Part shown: piece after piece, positions 18,134 to 27,307 of the stretch
Layout of the letters: each line of letters starts with the position of its first letter
Numbering within the stretch: position 1 is the stretch's first letter
Assembly: GCA_021791515.1 (NCBI GenBank)
Contig: JAJYWK010000020.1
Span: 1-39,191 of the forward strand
Reading direction: 5' to 3'
Length of the DNA stretch: 39,191 nucleotides
From: a bacterium
GTDB taxonomy: Bacteria; Patescibacteriota; Doudnabacteria; UBA920
Translations under genes and position numbers: made by a program
The notes under the pieces: generated by a model
Databases searched by the model: none
What the model was told of the DNA's origin: nothing
What the model saw: only the letters and a program-made list of their open reading frames with translations

Positions 18134-19252
18134 ATGTTTAACCAAACTTCACCGCGCAGATTGTTAATTATTGCCGGTGCGACCCTGGGAGGAATCGCCC
18201 TTATTTGCGTTTTGGCGGTACTCGCTTTCCAATACTCTTTTGGAGCGCCGCAAAAAGACGCCGAAGAAGAAGCGTTTATCGTTCCCTTAAACGCAAACTC
18301 CAAACAGGAGGTCGTCCAAAAGCTTTACGACAAAGGGTTTGTTAAGCATAAGTGGGCCATTAATTACACCTTAAAATTTGAGGGAGGAAGCGACTCTATC
18401 CAGCCCGGCGGGTACATGATAGAAAAGGACTGGACAGCGTTTGCAGTAGCCGGAGCATTGACTGACAATCCTGCCATGAAATGGGTCACCGTTCCCGAAG
18501 GCTGGAGAAAAGAACAGATTGCGGAACTTTTAGCCTCCACTTTCAATTGGGAGCCAAAAGTTAAAAACACCTGGGTCAACAATCTGACAGCCATGAAATA
18601 CGATTACGTGGAAGGCGTTTATTTTCCGGACACTTACCTTATTCCCGCAGATGAAACTCCTTCACAAATAGCTGACCGTATGCGCCGCAGGTTTGACGAG
18701 CAGTTCGCTCCCTATGCCAAGGAGGCTATTAACCAAAACATCAAATGGACTACGGCACTTAAACTTGCTTCCATTGTCCAGCGCGAAGCCGGAGGTAAAA
18801 GCGATATGCCTATTATCGCCGGTATTCTGTGGAATCGGCTGCTTAAAGATATGAAGCTGGAAGTGGATGCCACGATTCAGTATGCCCGTGACAGCAAGCT
18901 GGCTTACGAAAAAGATCCTTGCGAAGACCCGAACAGCGCTTTCCGCCAAAACGGCACCTGTTATAACCCGGAACTAATGCAGATGACCGTAGCTTACACC
19001 GGCATGAAGGACTGGTGGAGACCGATAACACCGGCCGATAAGGAGATTGGGTCGCTATATAACACGTATATGTACAAGGGACTGCCGCCTCACCCAATTG
19101 GCAATCCAGGTATTAATGCCATTGACGCCGTGCTTCATTCAACCGAGACCGAGTGTTTGTATTATCTCCACGACAATAACCGCCAAATCCACTGCTCCAA
19201 GACTTACGAGGAACACCAGCAGAATATTGATAAGTATTTAAAAAACCAGTAA
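18134..19252 (+). CDS. mltG: Endolytic transglycosylase MltG-like (YceG)
   Basis: VPEGWRKEQIAELL, EGVYFPDTYLIP, ASIVQREAGG, LEVDATIQYA, GLPPHPIGNPG. Confidence 0.92.
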   Translation: MFNQTSPRRLLIIAGATLGGIALICVLAVLAFQYSFGAPQKDAEEEAFIVPLNANSKQEVVQKLYDKGFVKHKWAINYTLKFEGGSDSIQPGGYMIEKDWTAFAVAGALTDNPAMKWVTVPEGWRKEQIAELLASTFNWEPKVKNTWVNNLTAMKYDYVEGVYFPDTYLIPADETPSQIADRMRRRFDEQFAPYAKEAINQNIKWTTALKLASIVQREAGGKSDMPIIAGILWNRLLKDMKLEVDATIQYARDSKLAYEKDPCEDPNSAFRQNGTCYNPELMQMTVAYTGMKDWWRPITPADKEIGSLYNTYMYKGLPPHPIGNPGINAIDAVLHSTETECLYYLHDNNRQIHCSKTYEEHQQNIDKYLKNQ

Positions 19253-19524
19253 TGAAAAAGCCTGTTATCATCCTGACAATTCTTATCCTGATTTTTGCAA
19301 TCGGCCTAATCGTACCGAAAGTCCTTTTTCGCAATACCGGACTTGGTTCCGGTCCGTGCGTAAAGCTGGCTCAGCAGGAAGCGTCTACATTCCCGAACTC
19401 TCTTTTTCGGACAGCCAGAATTACCGAACGGGACGTCAGCAGCGTCGAGATTAGCTATTATACCTTGTTCGGTATCAGGTATGGCGGGACTCATATGCTG
19501 TTTTGCAATATGATCCCAAACTAA
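19252..19524 (+). CDS. Small membrane-anchored hypothetical protein
   Basis: N-terminal hydrophobic segment; ATG overlaps mltG stop. Confidence 0.6.
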   Translation: MKKPVIILTILILIFAIGLIVPKVLFRNTGLGSGPCVKLAQQEASTFPNSLFRTARITERDVSSVEISYYTLFGIRYGGTHMLFCNMIPN

Positions 19525-19527
19525 AAT

Positions 19528-20529
19528 ATGTTTTGCACCAGTTGCGGCAATAAATTGGAGGCGGAAGATAAATTTTGCGGCCAGTGCGGAAAAGCCGTGC
19601 GTATTCAGCCTGCCCGAAAGCCGGATATTGAGCCTGAAAGAATTCCGGAGAAAATACCCAAGGAGCCTATTTTAAAAGAACCGACGCCTTACATTCCTCC
19701 CATCGTTTCAAAACACATACCTTCAGGAACCAAGTGGCAGAAAGCCGAAGAAAAAAGGAAAGCGGAGCTCAAAGTATTATTGGAAAAAAGCGCAGGCAGA
19801 GAAGTAACCGATTCTGAACTGAACGAATCGGAATTTTGGCTCAAGCAATATGCCGATTTAATATATAGGATTTACCAGACAGACCAAAGACGACAGGAAA
19901 AACTTAAAGAGAATCCTAAAGGTTTTCACTTGGAAGGTCAAGGATATTCATGCGCTATTTGCGGCAGAAATGTATCTGACCTGGAAACTTGGTACGACCA
20001 GCATGGTGTTAAGTGCTTAATCTGCCAAAAAGCAATCGATGACAAAATAATCCCCGCCACTGCGGCAAGCGACAAAGACAGCTGGTATTCGGTTTTGGAT
20101 TTTGAACGCAGCTTTTTTATTAACCGCTACGGAGTTAAAAGGCTCGTGAAGGAAGGCTTGCTGAAACCCCGGATTATTCCAAACGCTTCCGGGCGGCCGC
20201 ACTGCCAGATATTTTTAATAGAAGACCAAAAAGACGTCCTGCCTCCCAAAGAATTAACCAAGTGGCCGCTGGTCAGATTCCAGAAAGACGGGCAGGATTG
20301 GTACCATTCGGAGCCATGGATTCAACATGCCAATCCCATGGAAGTGCTGAAAGGCTACAAGGTTTTGGATTATATGCAAACGCTAAAAGAGACCGAAATC
20401 CAAAAGACAGTGCATGACCTGAGTTTCCAGGTACCAGAGGGAGCGAAACACATCATGAAGGTAAACTGTATCGATAAAACTAAGCCGGAAGGCTCAAATA
20501 AACCCAAAACCGAAACCTCTGCAAAATAA
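19528..20529 (+). CDS. Zinc-ribbon protein
   Basis: MFCTSCGNKLEAEDKFCGQCGKAV and CAICGRNV...CLICQKA. Confidence 0.75.
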   Translation: MFCTSCGNKLEAEDKFCGQCGKAVRIQPARKPDIEPERIPEKIPKEPILKEPTPYIPPIVSKHIPSGTKWQKAEEKRKAELKVLLEKSAGREVTDSELNESEFWLKQYADLIYRIYQTDQRRQEKLKENPKGFHLEGQGYSCAICGRNVSDLETWYDQHGVKCLICQKAIDDKIIPATAASDKDSWYSVLDFERSFFINRYGVKRLVKEGLLKPRIIPNASGRPHCQIFLIEDQKDVLPPKELTKWPLVRFQKDGQDWYHSEPWIQHANPMEVLKGYKVLDYMQTLKETEIQKTVHDLSFQVPEGAKHIMKVNCIDKTKPEGSNKPKTETSAK

Positions 20530-20542
20530 CGGTTTTTCCTAA

Positions 20543-20583
20543 AAATGAGACATTAAGACAAACCCTTAAGGGGTGTCTCATTT
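20543..20583 (+). terminator. Intrinsic terminator at the right end of the element
   Basis: aaatgagaca...tgtctcattt with inner ccttaagg. Confidence 0.6.
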
Positions 20584-20690
20584 GTCTTATTTTCTCCGTC
20601 CTCAGCCTCAAACCCGAGTGCCTTGCTTGGGTCTTCCGAAACCTCCTTGGGGTTGCCCGAAGGGTGGTTCTGATCTCCTACGCTGAGCCA

Positions 20691-20728
20691 TTGAAAAAAG
20701 TATCACCTTTTGGTGGTGCTTTTTTCAA
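20691..20728 (+). terminator. Intrinsic terminator preceded by CGCTGAGC motif (copy A)
   Basis: ttgaaaaaagtatcacc-ttttg-gtggtgcttttttcaa. Confidence 0.65.
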
Positions 20729-20783
20729 TTGTCTTGTGTTTGGTGAGATGTTGACCGAATCTTTACCCTGTCGTATGACAGGG

Positions 20784-20798
20784 CCAGCTCCCGAGCCA
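20784..20798. repeat. Right attachment-site core (direct repeat copy 2)
   Basis: ccagctcccgagcca; duplicates the tRNA-Asn 3' end including CCA. Confidence 0.85.
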
Positions 20799-20832
20799 CA
20801 AAAACACCAAGATTAATCCTTGGTGTTTTTGT
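20798..20832 (+). terminator. Intrinsic terminator just outside attR, probably the original tRNA-Asn terminator
   Basis: acaaaaacaccaag-attaatc-cttggtgtttttgt, 14-bp perfect stem starting at the repeat end. Confidence 0.75.
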
Positions 20833-20953
20833 ATTCGTCAAAATGAATCTGGACAGAACATATTTATACTATTATAATTTATACGAAACATTTGGCTTAT
20901 TTACACGTTATACTTGGTATAAGCAATAATATAATTAAAAAAGCAATAAAAAT

Positions 20954-21877
20954 ATGAAAAAGCTTTTGTTTTTGTTAGCCATTCCGTTGATTGCGGCTAG
21001 CTGCAATAATAAGCAGGCTTCCAATCAGGGGGCAATCAACCAAAATCAAGTTAAAACAAGCGGTCAAGGCAGGGTGGTATTTTCTATTAAGGACGCGCCG
21101 CCAACTTTACAAAATATCACAGCAGTGAATGTGGCTATAGATAAAGTGGAATTGCATAGTTTAACAGACGCTTGGATAGTCGCAACTAGCACAGTACAGA
21201 CTTATGACTTGCTTAAACTTAAAGAAAGCGGAGTTTCGAAGTTGCTAGCGGACGCGCAAGTTGCAGCCGGGACGTATGACCAAATTCGCTTGCATATAAC
21301 CAAAGTAGCAGTGGAGGAGGGTGGGACGCAAATTCAAGCCAAATTGCCATCCAATACTTTAAAGATTAAGGCGAAAGTGGTAGTGGGGGCAAATTCAACT
21401 GCCAGCGTGCTTTTAGATTTTGACTTAGATAAATCTTTACATATTTTGGGCAACGAAAAAATTATACTTACCCCGGTAATAAAGCTGGAAAGCAAAAGCG
21501 ATGCCAGTGTAAATATTAACAAGGACAATGAGGTAGAGGTCAGTGATGGCGACATACAAGAGGATGCAATTGTGGGGACAGATGAAAACGGTGAGACCGA
21601 ACGAAATTTTACACTTGACCAAAACGCTAAGCTGGATATTACTACCAGCGGCGCAATTCATATCGAGTCCGCGGACCAAAGCGAGTCTTCCGTTAAAATA
21701 AACGCCCAACAGGCGACCGAAATTGCATTAGAAAGCGGGCAAATAACAGTAGTCGTTTCGGTAAAAATGGATACCGAGAATGGCCAGAAAGTTTGGAAAG
21801 TTACCGGCACGAGCAATCTTCAGTTAAAATCTGTGTATGTAAACGCTGCCACTGGCGCCATTGTGAGAGGAGAGTAA
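20954..21877 (+). CDS. DUF4382-like lipoprotein
   Basis: Lipobox-like IPLIAASC; SGQGRVVFSIKDAPPTLQNITAVNVAIDKVELHS. Confidence 0.8.
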   Translation: MKKLLFLLAIPLIAASCNNKQASNQGAINQNQVKTSGQGRVVFSIKDAPPTLQNITAVNVAIDKVELHSLTDAWIVATSTVQTYDLLKLKESGVSKLLADAQVAAGTYDQIRLHITKVAVEEGGTQIQAKLPSNTLKIKAKVVVGANSTASVLLDFDLDKSLHILGNEKIILTPVIKLESKSDASVNINKDNEVEVSDGDIQEDAIVGTDENGETERNFTLDQNAKLDITTSGAIHIESADQSESSVKINAQQATEIALESGQITVVVSVKMDTENGQKVWKVTGTSNLQLKSVYVNAATGAIVRGE

Positions 21878-22002
21878 AATCTTTAATTATTATCCTACGG
21901 TAATAGTTGTTGTAATAAAAACACAAGCCAGGTATCCGATTGGCTAGTAAGCATCCTTAAAAAGCCCTTCCAAACTTGCCCAAAGGATTACCGCGGCCCG
22001 AG

Positions 22003-22042
22003 CGCTGAGCAATTGAAAAAGCGCCACTTCTGTGGTGCTTTT
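22003..22042. terminator. Intrinsic terminator preceded by CGCTGAGC motif (copy B)
   Basis: cgctgagcaattgaaaaagcgccac-ttc-tgtggtgctttttt. Confidence 0.65.
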
Positions 22043-22047
22043 TTATG

Positions 22048-23433
22048 TTACAAGGATGCGAGTTTTGTTGCCAGGCCGGTGTAATTTTCCGGAGTAAAAA
22101 TTTTTAGCTCTTTTTTTACTTTATCATTTACATCAAGAGAATCAATAAACTGATGCAAATCTTTCAGCGTAATTTTTTTGCCGCGGGTGAGTTCTTTAAG
22201 TTTTTCGTACGGCATTTTTACCCCCTCGCGCCGAAGCACGGTTTGAATGGCTTCGGCCACCACCTCGGGATGATTATTTAAAACCTCGCGTACTTTTTTT
22301 TCATCAACAGTAACTCGACTGAGGCCCTTAAGCAGATATTCATAGGCAATAAGGCAATGGGCGAGAGCGGTGCCAAAATTCCTTTCCACGGTGGAATCGG
22401 ATAAATCCCTTTGCAGGCGGGAGATTGGCAGTTTGCGGGCAAAAAATTCAAACAAAGCGTTGGCCAGCCCTAAGTTGCCTTCGCTGTTTTCAAATTTAAT
22501 CGGGTTGATTTTGTGCGGCATAGTGCTGCTGCCTACCGCCCCTTCCCGCGGTCTTTGCGCAATCCATTCATCGCTAATGTAGCGCCACATATCCTGGTTA
22601 AAATCTATTAAAATGCTGTTAATGCGGCGCAAAGCGTCAAAAATTTCTATGTAGGAGTCGTGCGGCTCGATTTGAGTGGTGTGGAGGTTAGCTTCAAGCA
22701 TGAAACTTGAAGTATGAAGCTTATTGAGTTGAGCGATGAAGTTTTTTGAAAATTTAATCCAATCAACTTTTGGGAAAGCGGCCACTGCCGCGTTGTAGTT
22801 GCCGGTGGCGCCGTTTAATTTGACCGATATTCCAACATTCTCAAGAATGTGAGATTGTCGTTTTAGCCTTTCCGCAAAAACTTTAAACTCTTTGCCAAAG
22901 GTGGTGGGGGAGGCGCTTTGTCCGTGCGTGCGGGCAAGCATGGGCAAGGAATGATATTTTTTAGTTAGATAATTCAATGATTTTATAATTTCTTGAAGTT
23001 TGGGCAGAATTATTTTATCTAAGCCCAGTTTTAACATCAATCCGTAAGCCAAGTTATTGGTGTCTTCCGAAGTTAGAGCAAAATGGGTAAATTCCAAAAC
23101 GTCTTTCAGTGATGTTCGGCTTAATTTATCTTTAATAAAATATTCCACCGCTTTAACGTCGTGGTCAGTGGCTTTAATATTTTTGTAGCCTTTGGTTTCA
23201 ATATTGGAAATAATTTGCGCGTCAGCGGCTGATAAATTGTACAAAGCGCGGATAATCTTTTTTTCTTTGTCGGAGAATTTGCGGACTAATTTAGCATCAG
23301 CAAGCGCGATTAAATATTCGCCTTCTACGATAATTCTATATCGCATAAGCGCGGATTCGCTAAAAAACGGAGCTAAAGGTTCTGCGGTTTTGCGGTAGCG
23401 TCCGTCTATGGGGGAGATGGAAGATAAAGACAT
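22048..23433 (-). CDS. purB: Adenylosuccinate lyase
   Basis: GSSTMPHKINPIKFENSEGN signature, SPIDGRYRKTAEPL. Confidence 0.96.
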   Translation of the reverse strand: MSLSSISPIDGRYRKTAEPLAPFFSESALMRYRIIVEGEYLIALADAKLVRKFSDKEKKIIRALYNLSAADAQIISNIETKGYKNIKATDHDVKAVEYFIKDKLSRTSLKDVLEFTHFALTSEDTNNLAYGLMLKLGLDKIILPKLQEIIKSLNYLTKKYHSLPMLARTHGQSASPTTFGKEFKVFAERLKRQSHILENVGISVKLNGATGNYNAAVAAFPKVDWIKFSKNFIAQLNKLHTSSFMLEANLHTTQIEPHDSYIEIFDALRRINSILIDFNQDMWRYISDEWIAQRPREGAVGSSTMPHKINPIKFENSEGNLGLANALFEFFARKLPISRLQRDLSDSTVERNFGTALAHCLIAYEYLLKGLSRVTVDEKKVREVLNNHPEVVAEAIQTVLRREGVKMPYEKLKELTRGKKITLKDLHQFIDSLDVNDKVKKELKIFTPENYTGLATKLASL

Positions 23434-23445
23434 AGGTGTTAGGGT

Positions 23446-24423
23446 TTAGGTGTTAGGGTTAAGTAAGAATGAATAAAGATTTTTTTCCATTCTTTCCAAA
23501 ATCGGGGTGTTTAAATCGGCTTCAAATTTATCTCCTGTAAGTTGCTCATAAATTTGAATGTAGCGGGAAGCAAGCTCGGCTATCATTTCCGCCGGCGCTT
23601 GGGGCAGAACTTCGTCTTTGTAGGGGTCGCAGTTTTCCTTAAACCACAGCCTTAGAAATTCCTTGTCAAAATATTCCGGCTCTTTTCCTTCGTTAAACCT
23701 TTGTTGATATGTATTAAGCTTCCAGTACCGCGAGGAATCCGGGGTGTGGATTTCGTCTATCAGCATTAGTTCTCCCTTATTATTTAGCCCGAATTCGTAC
23801 TTGGTGTCAACCAGTATAAGGCCGTTTTTTTCCGCGATTTCCCGCCCTCTTTTAAACAGGGCCTTGGCGGTTTTGGATAAATTTTCCCAAAGCTCCGGTT
23901 CAACAATTTTTTCGCTGATAATTTCTTTTGGAGTAACCGGCTTGTCATGCACGTCGGATTTTGTGGTTGGGGTTAAAACCGGTTCGTCTAATTTTTGATT
24001 TTTTTTCATGCCTTCGGGCAAAACAAAGCCGCCAAAATCGCGCTGGCCCTTTTGATAGTTAGTCCAGAGCGCGGTGTCCGTAACTCCGGTAATATAGCCG
24101 CGCACCACCATTTCCAGCGGGATAACCTGGCATTTTCGCGCCACCACCGCATTGGGGTCCGGCACGTCCAAAATATGGTTTTTTACAATGTCTTTGGTTT
24201 GCTCAAACCACCAACGGCTGATTTGCGTTAAAATTTGCCCCTTAAAAGGAATATGGGCAATAATGCGGTCGAATGACGAATGCCTGTCTGTGGAGATGAG
24301 AATTAATTTATCGTCTTGAATATAAACGTCGCGCACCTTGCCGACTTTTTTTTGCCCAAGATTTTGAAAATTGGTTTCTTTAAGCACGCGGTTGATATTT
24401 TTTTCGATTGTGGTTTTTTCCAT
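23446..24423 (-). CDS. purC: SAICAR synthase
   Basis: GKVRDVY, ISTDRHSSFDRIIAHIPFKG, PLEMVVRGYITG, LVDTKYEFG. Confidence 0.96.
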   Translation of the reverse strand: MEKTTIEKNINRVLKETNFQNLGQKKVGKVRDVYIQDDKLILISTDRHSSFDRIIAHIPFKGQILTQISRWWFEQTKDIVKNHILDVPDPNAVVARKCQVIPLEMVVRGYITGVTDTALWTNYQKGQRDFGGFVLPEGMKKNQKLDEPVLTPTTKSDVHDKPVTPKEIISEKIVEPELWENLSKTAKALFKRGREIAEKNGLILVDTKYEFGLNNKGELMLIDEIHTPDSSRYWKLNTYQQRFNEGKEPEYFDKEFLRLWFKENCDPYKDEVLPQAPAEMIAELASRYIQIYEQLTGDKFEADLNTPILERMEKNLYSFLLNPNT

Positions 24424-24437
24424 AGGTTTATTATTAT

Positions 24438-24502
24438 GTCATCCTGAACTTGTTTCAGGATCCATTTTTTATTTATGGATTCCGAAATAAATTCGGAATG
24501 AC
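24438..24502. repeat. Compound palindromic intergenic repeat
   Basis: gtcat(cctgaacttgtttcagg)atccat...atggat(tccgaaataaattcgga)atgac. Confidence 0.85.
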
Positions 24503-24509
24503 CAAACAG

Positions 24510-25649
24510 CTATTCCCCCGGGGGAGTTAATGTTATTTTATTCGGTTCAAAAATAGTTTGGCGTATGCCGTCTTCCACAACTCCAACATCCGCCAATTCA
24601 TACCCGGCCTTTTGTCCAAGCGACAGAATCGCATCAACCTCGCCGGCCGGGGCATAAATATAGTAGCCCGCGCCCCAGTTAAAGGTTTTTAGGCAGTCTT
24701 GGAGCTCAACCCCAATTTGCTGATGAAAGAATTCCATCAGCGGCGGAACTTTAAGCCAGGAGTGGATGCGGTAAGTAAAGGCGCGTTTGTCAAAAGCGAT
24801 TTTTCCCACGCCGTCGCCGGTGCCGGGCAGTAGCGCGTGGATTTTAATTTTATTTTCCAGTAGGATTTCTATTAGTCTTACGTAAGAACGGGTAGGGATT
24901 AAAGCTTCCTCTCCCAAGGTGTGTCCGTTTGGCAGTTTGGTTAAAAATTGTTCTTTTAGTTCAAGCCCCTTTTTAATTACTAACGAAATACCGTTGGCGT
25001 GAAGGCCGGAGGAAGCGACGGCGATAATATGGTCGCCGGCTTGTAAGTCCCGCCCCGTAATTAAGTTTTCTTTAGGAGCAATTATGCCGGTAACCGAACC
25101 GGAAAGCGTGGCGATTTGTTTAACCGGAGGCTTTGGATTAATTAAATAGGCGCAACTGGCGCTTTCGCCGGCCGGCAGGGCCATGCCGACTTCTTCGCAA
25201 ATTTTTACCAAGCCGCCCGCAAAATCCTGCGCGCGTTTTTTATCCGCATACCAGCCGCTACTGCTTGCTTCCAATTGGTCGTTAAAAACCACAGGCATGG
25301 CGCCCTGGGCAATCACATCATTCACTACAATTAACGCGGTATCTATCGCAATGGCATCGTAATAAGTTTTGTCGGTATTTTGGTACATCCATTCGGCAAT
25401 CCAGTTTTTGTTGCCCAAGTCTTCCTGGGTTTTGCACCAAATGTGCGGCTGATTGCCTCTATATTCAAACACCGCGCCGTGAGCATGAATGGCGTCTTTA
25501 ACTATGTAGACATCCCGTTTTTCCGGGAAATGCAAAGTTTTTTTGCCAGCCTCAATCATGGCCATTTTAAACGGCTCCATAATGCTGTAATCTACCCCGG
25601 ATTGTGCGTATGCGCTTTTCATCGCGTTATTGATATTTCTTATACCCAA
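24510..25649 (-). CDS. purM: AIR synthase (phosphoribosylformylglycinamidine cyclo-ligase)
   Basis: [42 protein letters not shown]. Confidence 0.93.
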   Translation of the reverse strand: MGIRNINNAMKSAYAQSGVDYSIMEPFKMAMIEAGKKTLHFPEKRDVYIVKDAIHAHGAVFEYRGNQPHIWCKTQEDLGNKNWIAEWMYQNTDKTYYDAIAIDTALIVVNDVIAQGAMPVVFNDQLEASSSGWYADKKRAQDFAGGLVKICEEVGMALPAGESASCAYLINPKPPVKQIATLSGSVTGIIAPKENLITGRDLQAGDHIIAVASSGLHANGISLVIKKGLELKEQFLTKLPNGHTLGEEALIPTRSYVRLIEILLENKIKIHALLPGTGDGVGKIAFDKRAFTYRIHSWLKVPPLMEFFHQQIGVELQDCLKTFNWGAGYYIYAPAGEVDAILSLGQKAGYELADVGVVEDGIRQTIFEPNKITLTPPGE

Positions 25650-26133
25650 CCTTTTTTAACTTGTCCGCTTTGGCATTAACGGCTTTGGCCATGGTTTTTT
25701 TGTAGTCAGCAAATTTTTTCATCAGCTTATTATCAGATGTCGCTAAAATTTGCACAGCTAACAGAGCGGCGTTTTTGGCCCCGTCCACACCTACGGTTGC
25801 CACCGGAATTCCGGGCGGCATTTGCATTGTGGAAAGCAGAGAGTCGATTCCATCGAGGTTTGATTTTATAGGCACGCCAATAACTGGTAGGGTGGTAAAC
25901 GCCGCCAATACACCGGCCAAGTGCGCGGCACCGCCGGCTCCGGCAATAATAACTTTTAGTCCGCGTTTTACAGCATCAACCGCGTATTTATGCGCCCGGT
26001 CTGGCGTTCTGTGCGCGGAGCAGACTGTAATTTCAAAAGCCACGCCGAATTCTTCCAAAACCTTGGCCGCTTCCCGCATGACTTTTAAATCGCTGTCACT
26101 GCCCATTAAAATTCCTACTAGGGGTTTGTTCAT
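25627..26133 (-). CDS. purE: N5-CAIR mutase / AIR carboxylase
   Basis: [40 protein letters not shown]. Confidence 0.96.
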   Translation of the reverse strand: MNKPLVGILMGSDSDLKVMREAAKVLEEFGVAFEITVCSAHRTPDRAHKYAVDAVKRGLKVIIAGAGGAAHLAGVLAAFTTLPVIGVPIKSNLDGIDSLLSTMQMPPGIPVATVGVDGAKNAALLAVQILATSDNKLMKKFADYKKTMAKAVNAKADKLKKVGYKKYQ

Positions 26134-26174
26134 ATATCTACAAAACTACAAATTTCCACGAATCCTACGAATGA

Positions 26175-26579
26175 CTACAAATGCTCCGCAGGATTCCGCA
26201 GATTATTAATATTTAAAATTCTTTTAGGATTAATTCTTTTGTCCCTAAAATTTACCAATAATCCCAGTTGATAGCCGGTTTGGTATAGATATCTTTTTAT
26301 CTGATCGTAGTGCTCGGAAGTGATAAACGGGGCTGTTTTAAATTCTATTATGATTTTACCATCTATATCAAAATCCGCAATGTTGCCGGAGTCGCCAATT
26401 CTTAATTCTCTTATATATGAAATTTTGTTTTCTTTAAGTTTTTGTTCAAACCAGTCGCAATATTGCTTTTCCCGAGCAAAAGAGCCCAGTTCTTTTTGCG
26501 CCCGCATCATTAAACCTACCAGCTGATAACTTAAATCTTTATATAATATTTTTTCTTCCGGGTTTGAATTTGTAGTCAT
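26175..26579 (-). CDS. GxxExxY protein (PDDEXK-like)
   Basis: LIVEFKTAPFIT-type core (IIEFKTAPF), LGLLVNFRDKRI; GxxExxY-family organisation. Confidence 0.85.
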   Translation of the reverse strand: MTTNSNPEEKILYKDLSYQLVGLMMRAQKELGSFAREKQYCDWFEQKLKENKISYIRELRIGDSGNIADFDIDGKIIIEFKTAPFITSEHYDQIKRYLYQTGYQLGLLVNFRDKRINPKRILNINNLRNPAEHL

Positions 26580-26603
26580 TTGTAGTTTCGTATCATTCGG
26601 AGA

Positions 26604-27272
26604 TTAGTAGCAATTAAGTTTTTTAATAATCGGAATCAAATCTTTCATATTATGGATTAAAAAGTCTGGTTTGTGTTTTTTGAGACGGGCGGTGGAATTA
26701 TATCCGCCGGTAATGGCCACGGTATGGTAGCCGTATTTTTTACCGATTTCAATTTCTTCCTCCGTGTCGCCGACTGTTAGTATTTCCTTTGGCTTTAAAT
26801 TATTTCTTTTTATATAGTCTAATAGTTTCTGTTCTTTGTTTCTAAAATGCACCTGGGTATGGCCATCTTCTACCGAGCGGGCGAGGACTTCGTCAAAGTA
26901 TTCAAAAATATTAAGGCGCATTAATTGTTTAATGATATCAGGAGCAATATGGTTGGAATAAATCATTCGTTTTATCCCGTACTTTTTTAACCAACTTAAA
27001 AGCGGTTTACTGCCTGCGCGAGTACGTGTTTTATTTGCGTGAGTCTCATAGAGCCGGTGAAAATTTTTCGATTGTGCATCTAAATCTTCGGTTTTCCCTT
27101 TATGTTCCAGCCAAAAACGTGAAACTGGAATATGAAAAGTTTTTTGAAACTGCGTAAGAGATATTTGTTTAAGCCCAAATTTTTTAAAATTAAAATTAGA
27201 AGCCCTAAGATTAACTTGGGTGTCGGCTAAAAGTGTTCCGTTCCAGTCAAAAGCAATTAATTTTATAGCCAT
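26604..27272 (-). CDS. HAD-family hydrolase (phosphoglycolate phosphatase-like)
   Basis: IAFDWNGTLLADTQ, MIYSNH, TVGDTEEEIEIGKKYG. Confidence 0.88.
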   Translation of the reverse strand: MAIKLIAFDWNGTLLADTQVNLRASNFNFKKFGLKQISLTQFQKTFHIPVSRFWLEHKGKTEDLDAQSKNFHRLYETHANKTRTRAGSKPLLSWLKKYGIKRMIYSNHIAPDIIKQLMRLNIFEYFDEVLARSVEDGHTQVHFRNKEQKLLDYIKRNNLKPKEILTVGDTEEEIEIGKKYGYHTVAITGGYNSTARLKKHKPDFLIHNMKDLIPIIKKLNCY

Positions 27273-27307
27273 AAAATTTTCTACTAAATACGAAAGTAGC
27301 TAAATTA

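Larger units (their letters stand above)
81..20798. mobile_element. Integrated mobile element (~20.7 kb) at the 3' end of tRNA-Asn
   Basis: 15-bp direct repeat ccagctcccgagcca at 81-95 (tRNA 3' end) and 20784-20798; serine recombinase gene next to the left end; phage/defence cargo between. Confidence 0.88.

Noticed and set aside
81-20798. Complete prophage
   Set aside because: No recognisable portal, capsid, tail or lysis module; only terminase genes, so satellite or non-phage element is preferred.
23434-23464. Telomere-like TTAGGG motif as a linear chromosome end
   Set aside because: Short, internal to an operon and on both sides continuous with coding sequence.
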